Shown here: one piece after another, positions 62,801 through 64,000 of the stretch
Layout: each line of letters opens with the position of its first letter
How positions within the stretch are numbered: position 1 is the first letter of the stretch
Assembly (NCBI GenBank): GCA_965231815.1
Contig: OZ246890.1
Location: forward strand, 1,922,001 to 1,986,000
Direction of reading: 5' to 3'
DNA: 64,000 nucleotides
Source: JAPPFW01 sp965231815
Lineage (GTDB): Bacteria > Actinomycetota > Acidimicrobiia > Spongiisociales > Spongiisociaceae
Program-made: the position numbers and the translations under genes
The notes under the pieces: generated by a model
Seen by the model: only the letters and a program-made list of their open reading frames with translations
Databases searched by the model: none
Told to the model about the DNA's origin: nothing

Positions 62801-64000
62801 TGTCGGGCGCGGTGACCATCACCGCGGCGAACTGGCGGCGCCCGGCGACCTTCACCGTGACCGCGGCAGACGACCGAATCGACAACGTCGCGGCCGACCT
62901 GAGCGCAACCGTCACCCACGCCGTGACCTCGCGCGACCTCCGCTACGACGGCGCCGACGTCGACACCGTGACGGTGACCATCGTCGACGACGACACCGCC
63001 GCAGTGATCGTGGAGCAGACCGCCGGCGCCACGCAGGTGACCGACGACGGCAGCACCGACACCTACACGGTGCGGCTCGGTTCGCAGCCCTCCCACCCGG
63101 TGAGCGTGACGGTCACCTCCCCGACGCCGGCTGCGGCGACCGTGCGGGGCCCGACCGGCCCTGCGGGCGCCTCGACAACCCTGAGATTCACCACCGCCAA
63201 CTGGAACCTGCCCCAGCAGGTGACCGTGACCGGCGTCGCAGACAGCACCGACAACAGCGGCAACCGCACGGTCAGCCTCAGCCACGCGGCCGTCTCGAGC
63301 GACCCCGGCTACTCGGGCGCCTCCGCGACCGTGGCAGTGACCGTGGTAGACGACGACACCGTCGGGGTGACCGTCACCGAGTCTGGCGACACGTCACTGC
63401 TCGACGACGGCAGCAGCACCGACAGCTACACCGTCAAGCTCAACTCCGACCCGGGCGCCGGGGTGACGGTGACCATCGTCGCCACCTCCGGCGCGCCCGC
63501 CACCGCGCAGGTGCGCACCGCCGGCGGCACCCCCGCCACCACGGCGACGCTGACCTTCACCGGCGGCCCCGCAGGCAGCTGGCGTTTCGCGCGGACGGTC
63601 TTCGTGACCGGCGTCGCCAACCTCACCAAGACGAATCCGCGCACCGCGACGATCAGCCATGCCGCCACGGCGACGCCCTCGACCAACGCCTACCACGGTG
63701 TGACCGTCGACACGGTGACCGCGACGGTGGCCGATTCGGAGGTTCCGCTGGTGGGCGTCTCAGCCATCGGCGGGCCGGTGGGCGAAGCCGGCGGCACCTT
63801 CACCTACACCGTCGTGCTGACAGCGCAGCCCACCCACGACGTCACCGTCACCGTGGCCTCACCCAGCACCGCAGCGCAGGTGAGCGCCGCGGGCGGCAGC
63901 CCCGCCGCCACGGCGACGCTGACGTTCACCTCCCAGAACTGGGACGAGCCTCAGGCGGTGACCGTGACCGGCGTCGACGACGACGAAGACAACGGCAACC
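50806..64000 (+). CDS. Giant secreted Calx-beta repeat protein (3' end beyond window)
   Basis: At least 4,398 codons in one open frame with no stop before the edge. ATG 50806 (or 50809) is followed by a signal peptide: basic RRTPRSRAGSIRSA, hydrophobic LCILAAALLASGLVL and an AAAQ-type cleavage site near residue 50. Residues 50-820 are not clearly assigned. Calx-beta-like units (EG..A.FTV.LS ... D...DE..E.F...L) start near 829 and recur; a cadherin-like stretch (PENTDASTD..VTYSLESPPTGFEIDSAGQI) is near 1300. From about 3490 a regular 110-residue unit repeats, marked by (Y)TV.L...P and LTFT..NW..PQ.VTVTGV.D. Calx-beta domains bind calcium; such giants usually act in adhesion. No anchor motif is visible in the window. 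Confidence 0.88.
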   Translation, partial: MMGTRRTPRSRAGSIRSAALCILAAALLASGLVLSPAPLPGTEPAAAQTTRSRLEFANPTFSSSRLKGSIGGPYSYTARVNLAGGLFFERDGYRCAFASRAITEFALTGMQPVTNSNRCTQGYTFTVSGPSIRLNPAIPGVSVTNLVKTTDEAAKTADVTFEFTEAALMAFKADPENSAALKSISLEISPVLISTTGTGSGGNSCFRRVAFTTPFTECLPTPGSVTMNNPDRAVRFSTRDYAAQRARDGGSREIDEGGSFEISVGVWPISSDGVQAEAAVRVPVEFFGAGITETDMPSLKGTIDISNPRLPTHKKTFSISTDDVYEGAEQLKVRIDESRLLPIYSTSGSGAIPESTIGEITDTTNPYLVEFAVTDNTAAEQALSAPAPGRLKVGLKTDFERLGKNQRLEIPILYNSDDLTLGDDFDFELVPAPGASLSGSTVVLDGAAGAATSAEVIVRAHDDNDNRFEELELSIPAADTAPDLTTPVLASRGFDRRLVGRGTGTITFSDDDPRASIIGGKATQRRGDTCSSGSTRRINEWEFSSVQGSEAVETTFCILSERHPTSNWQTKAAEWNDASDPRGAFRLDADSKLVATDLALRGGTLTVGGNEIEVGPSIELQNAPAGMVVQRVERFSSHTIKITLRMSEEAQKALNAETLVTIKAGGMLFKQCLDNDLSTNRVGRTDFFSVNRAQCVPIFEWLTVSPRKELVVEHADGGPVLRDTVGDTYTYGIRLAQPPSHTVTITPASDQAHATVSDPIVFNPSDRGAALTKTITVTSAHNDDADNPGGSSLDDPVISHTVMTSDSAYGSATVPDITVDFVDDEPTVVSLATRDAATPTIDGDPVIAESGGPSAVFTVVRLSRNPVGSEEFDIPLELYSSTGLDLADPGSQVQLGFTTVNRQLTGIGLAGGTTRPLLTIKPGAGSTDYQLTIQDQNGSDSDLEPDRLGLRIAGGPGAVLDAGFEGGLVVHDTDHTIDVVHLDAGTPQGITASAGSLELTEGDTGELRVSLAQAPSATQRLTVELTSTKLSAGELTDIKKLVKLSPAELTFEPAAANAKAWFKPQTVTVTVAQDDDIWDHKDFDVELNFAGDSTKQVLVPVTVTDDDPPTATLTPSKGLLQTTDFTRSGNSGPYRATVDVTLEGDYVFAGVRSGGFSSGASTTICGPKFVSDPCRYLASGSAALGADPSIELLGAPTGLSLASGATAGHSALRLDGASGGATATVTLELTAAGRTAMTSAHTLTLRIGGVLIDGAKNRYGGTSSGGADALCADTESLAAPGGCAAVQAELAVAPRLTTPVDAAFVVVPDDLVVPENTDASTDKINVGSPVVAVDFNGDDVTYSLESPPTGFEIDSAGQIIYGGPALNRENTAYTDGQFTITVAATSTGADGTPTKVTQEVTVTVGDENEGQASVRPYQEDAVGPGVRAGAPVRMRVSRPDPDGTPPLSEMSFQWQTKGATFFDPWVDVAGDAGTARAYTMTSADVDAGRSVRAIVSYTDNAGNEETVETAFVKGVKIPLSAFNDVRIKATVAAPDNSATEGDSNDTVMLTVTLNTRLLTCADEFYEAVFYIEGASYGVDYTAELVARQTRGGLNAVTLTPYNGAISGRQIRGMNVKWDLPNPNPNPQLFIAPTQVGVKLTFLDDDDANDETYGPIVAVAGPETRRPTFCSDQNPLYVAADVDGSLRLTVNDDDDASKLVSLGAATAEITEGDAAPGTLGATLSVSDSTAAGGVTVTMVDATAKYGADYRYTGSAALTTSGSRRSFEVAWPAGASTVDLPIELIADTVDEPNERFTLELSKPTGGFSIGATRATVVDIADDDATVVSITGGGIVYEGTKPADPPSFTVRLSRPLAVTADGTAEIIDVPIAFAGTPSDFRWTLVRDASAGVTVSGTALADGPGASTLTFTAAAGKTVQEAKIQLTEVVSDSTDQHDSVVVTVTDLDLQQLDTNVDTPVLDTFNSVVRFAALDNAADEPTALVANQDEFKLLEGGSDGIYWLALSTKPTGSVTVKVSSDDTGAVSLPALAAASAGPSATLESDGTLTVTWPAPSGAAVDQWRVPQPVGLRPLADSDSNSEDVTVTHAVSGYGSVTTGPEVTVAVVDPAVGVTVPTDDADKRLRFAEGDPVRFTVSLGVRATTDITVPYTLADGRSMSSDPAYSVATGSADGADADYTNTAGSVVIRAGAESATVEVPTTDDKVYEGDHHFTITLGTPTVTSGNAPALDSTRTTAVGTIDDAADRPKLQFAKFSFATGELSGTAEVTIDKKFFVGNTRVECDDCSTLVPVTITWRTRDNSAVAGEDYEAVTPTTVTIAPDEDTKTLEVTILDDTVNDERSETLFVFFEPDEHAVFGSPRAGFITIIATPEPSVSLRVADTEVTEGSFVRVEVLTDDPSEATADFDVPVRIKAQGGTASAADVRLRDGGVVTFGGNRVNFEGTRISSGQFRFVYVEALSDNLDDGGETLTLEIGTLPDGIYLDESEGAATEITLTIVEPPAPTALPENSPLIPDGVSPGESFRLLFSTRTKTAAANSDIDHYNSLVQQDAANHADRIVPLAVGPYAPLFKAVAETATTTVEANTSTAGADTDAPVYWVRGGAVADDYSDFYDGSWQNEDSPTNVAGAEQKTDTADLVEHWTGIAFGSGSGAGHPLGTTGADAAHITFGALDDSTADVGPLTGKRGASTEQRRLYGLSPVFTVQEGMRVAPASAAEGSALSFTVTLPESLAADVTVPYTFGDGRGVSADPAAAVATGSADGSEADFTNAAGSIVISSGATTGTITLATSEDNAYEGDHYFTVMLGTPTVASGDAPLVSAVRGSATGTITDAADRPEVEFVPSAYTAGEGTAAGLQVNASGEWLVPVSVDYATSSGTAVAGSDFTASSGTLTLQPGTSLADFEVPILDDGADESTESFTVVLAATSSAVVGTDGTATVSITDDDPTTVALSAPDGTATEVDTDATATLRLTLGRALVAGERLEVPLRFTGGGDPAFTLSLSGTPAGVTLNGATVTFTGRAGGTATTVDLTAVAGRDANTVDDIVVVTIPVTSDSTKQFRFETQANSVETLDGGAVGSGANCGATRGTCEVSITVTDDKVAQTVSLSSDKTTLAEGATLTVTATLLVAATADLAIVVQQRSGAGTAEAADFSLSNSGVIDIAKGGTSGTLTLTAETDTADEPAETLTLEFGSLPAGVAKGVPDHLDLTITDTNADPEVSVAWALAEGQVIRNLTPRARPVTEGSPARFTLSAEPAVQYNLPVKVTISEPAGSDFVAAGDERTRTVVIPAGATEFEFEVPTVDDSLFEPNGAVIAAVAAGTGYSVTSRTEIGRKPIEGTGFAPLGAASAMVRVFDNDPAVVVALSGGGQVLEGDSSSTASITVGLSRPRAAGDSFRVPLVLAGAGLAAGDLVLSVAAGAGATIEGGSTLTPTVVFAGLGDGAAVLAAVAAHDSDSVHELARISLGTLSGGLAPNPLAASVGVRLIDDEASTGAVLTSTGALTVAEGATATYTVRLASAPAAGTTVVVTPTSGSTAVATVAPPRITFTADNWNQPAAFTVSGVSDGVDNKGGTRTATITHAVSSSDTAYSTATAPSVTATASDTEPTVVSLRNTGEMTITEGGSVDPHADASPANGKHLGFEVTLSRALAAPGERIEVPIRIRGTNVTPADVEARLIWRTSTGGGLGKNPAGNRSALNAGVTWLHGGNLWTPETDTSGWDWDRDTGFVEPILFVVQRTFDTTSGEFVAVFDAAEFDPPKPRRQGGFRIDNPQSLEPSRPVPREGLLILSFVDDKIGEGEFETMTVELGDAAAFAARAGTDVAGGAVPHATNNSATVRINDNDPGIVPSALEVEVFEGGSRVLEPSGGYTIRLNQDPGSGASVTVGVESSDTSVLTVSPARYTFTGGSSGNWETPQTVTLTAASDIDFDDEEVTLSHTIAGWSGVTAAPDVAVTVIDTAVDVDLTQSGGSTRVTEAPGAGRTDSYTVTLSSRPTHDVVVTPTASSSRITVSGAVTITAANWRRPATFTVTAADDRIDNVAADLSATVTHAVTSRDLRYDGADVDTVTVTIVDDDTAAVIVEQTAGATQVTDDGSTDTYTVRLGSQPSHPVSVTVTSPTPAAATVRGPTGPAGASTTLRFTTANWNLPQQVTVTGVADSTDNSGNRTVSLSHAAVSSDPGYSGASATVAVTVVDDDTVGVTVTESGDTSLLDDGSSTDSYTVKLNSDPGAGVTVTIVATSGAPATAQVRTAGGTPATTATLTFTGGPAGSWRFARTVFVTGVANLTKTNPRTATISHAATATPSTNAYHGVTVDTVTATVADSEVPLVGVSAIGGPVGEAGGTFTYTVVLTAQPTHDVTVTVASPSTAAQVSAAGGSPAATATLTFTSQNWDEPQAVTVTGVDDDEDNGN

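Overview
The window reads as a chromosome segment of a high-GC Gram-positive bacterium (Actinomycetota). My best guess is an Acidimicrobiia-like lineage. The evidence is a division and cell-wall cluster with sepF, yggT and a DivIVA-domain gene but no ftsA, plus BldC-like and MerR regulators, a DUF3040 protein, RNase J, a TIGR03084-type DinB-like protein and frequent GTG/TTG starts in GTGA/TTGA overlaps. The class assignment is inference; the phylum assignment is well supported by content and order.

Layout. Positions 1-9685 (minus strand) hold a compact gene series read right to left: zinc-finger rhomboid protease, VWA/metallopeptidase-like protein, MoxR-like AAA protein, Ppx/GppA phosphatase, TIGR03084 protein, BtpA-like protein and an Lhr-type helicase that runs off the left edge. 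Positions 9761-14522 (plus) hold an M16 peptidase, dapB, dapA and RNase J. Positions 14523-20053 are mixed housekeeping: histidine phosphatase, dinB, DUF3040, a MerR regulator with an elaborate leader, a thioredoxin-like protein, an HNH nuclease and a Fur regulator. Positions 20267-37190 form the dcw cluster, mraZ-rsmH-ftsL-ftsI-murE-mraY-murD-ftsW-murG-murC-murB-ftsQ-ftsZ-pgeF-yggS-sepF-yggT-divIVA. Most genes overlap by 4 to 17 bases, a four-repeat MraZ operator sits on the promoter, and murF is missing. Then come an old-yellow-enzyme/MFS pair and a BldC-like regulator.

Positions 40422-47834 are an accessory island. It holds two modules of a small gene plus a nucleotidyltransferase, both broken (one by a 110-bp miniature element, one by an IS3-type insertion sequence), a 35-bp triple tandem repeat, a DUF4160/DUF2442 pair, and GNAT and NUDIX genes. 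Positions 47835-50400 (minus) carry an inositol-monophosphatase-family gene and cimA. cimA is preceded by a short leader peptide with three consecutive isoleucine codons and an intrinsic terminator, the layout of transcription attenuation. From 50806 to the right edge runs one secreted giant protein of more than 4,390 residues made of Calx-beta-like repeats.

Two families of miniature inverted-repeat elements are scattered through the window. Family A is about 110 bp with CTAG duplications; family B is about 201 bp with TA-centred YTAR flanks. One family B copy lies inside the dcw cluster. Three family A ends sit exactly on stop codons supplied by CTAG. I think the most original signals are the cimA isoleucine leader, the CTAG miniature element with a precisely restorable target gene, the rsmH start-codon hairpin and the structured leader with a coupled 13-codon uORF ahead of the MerR gene.
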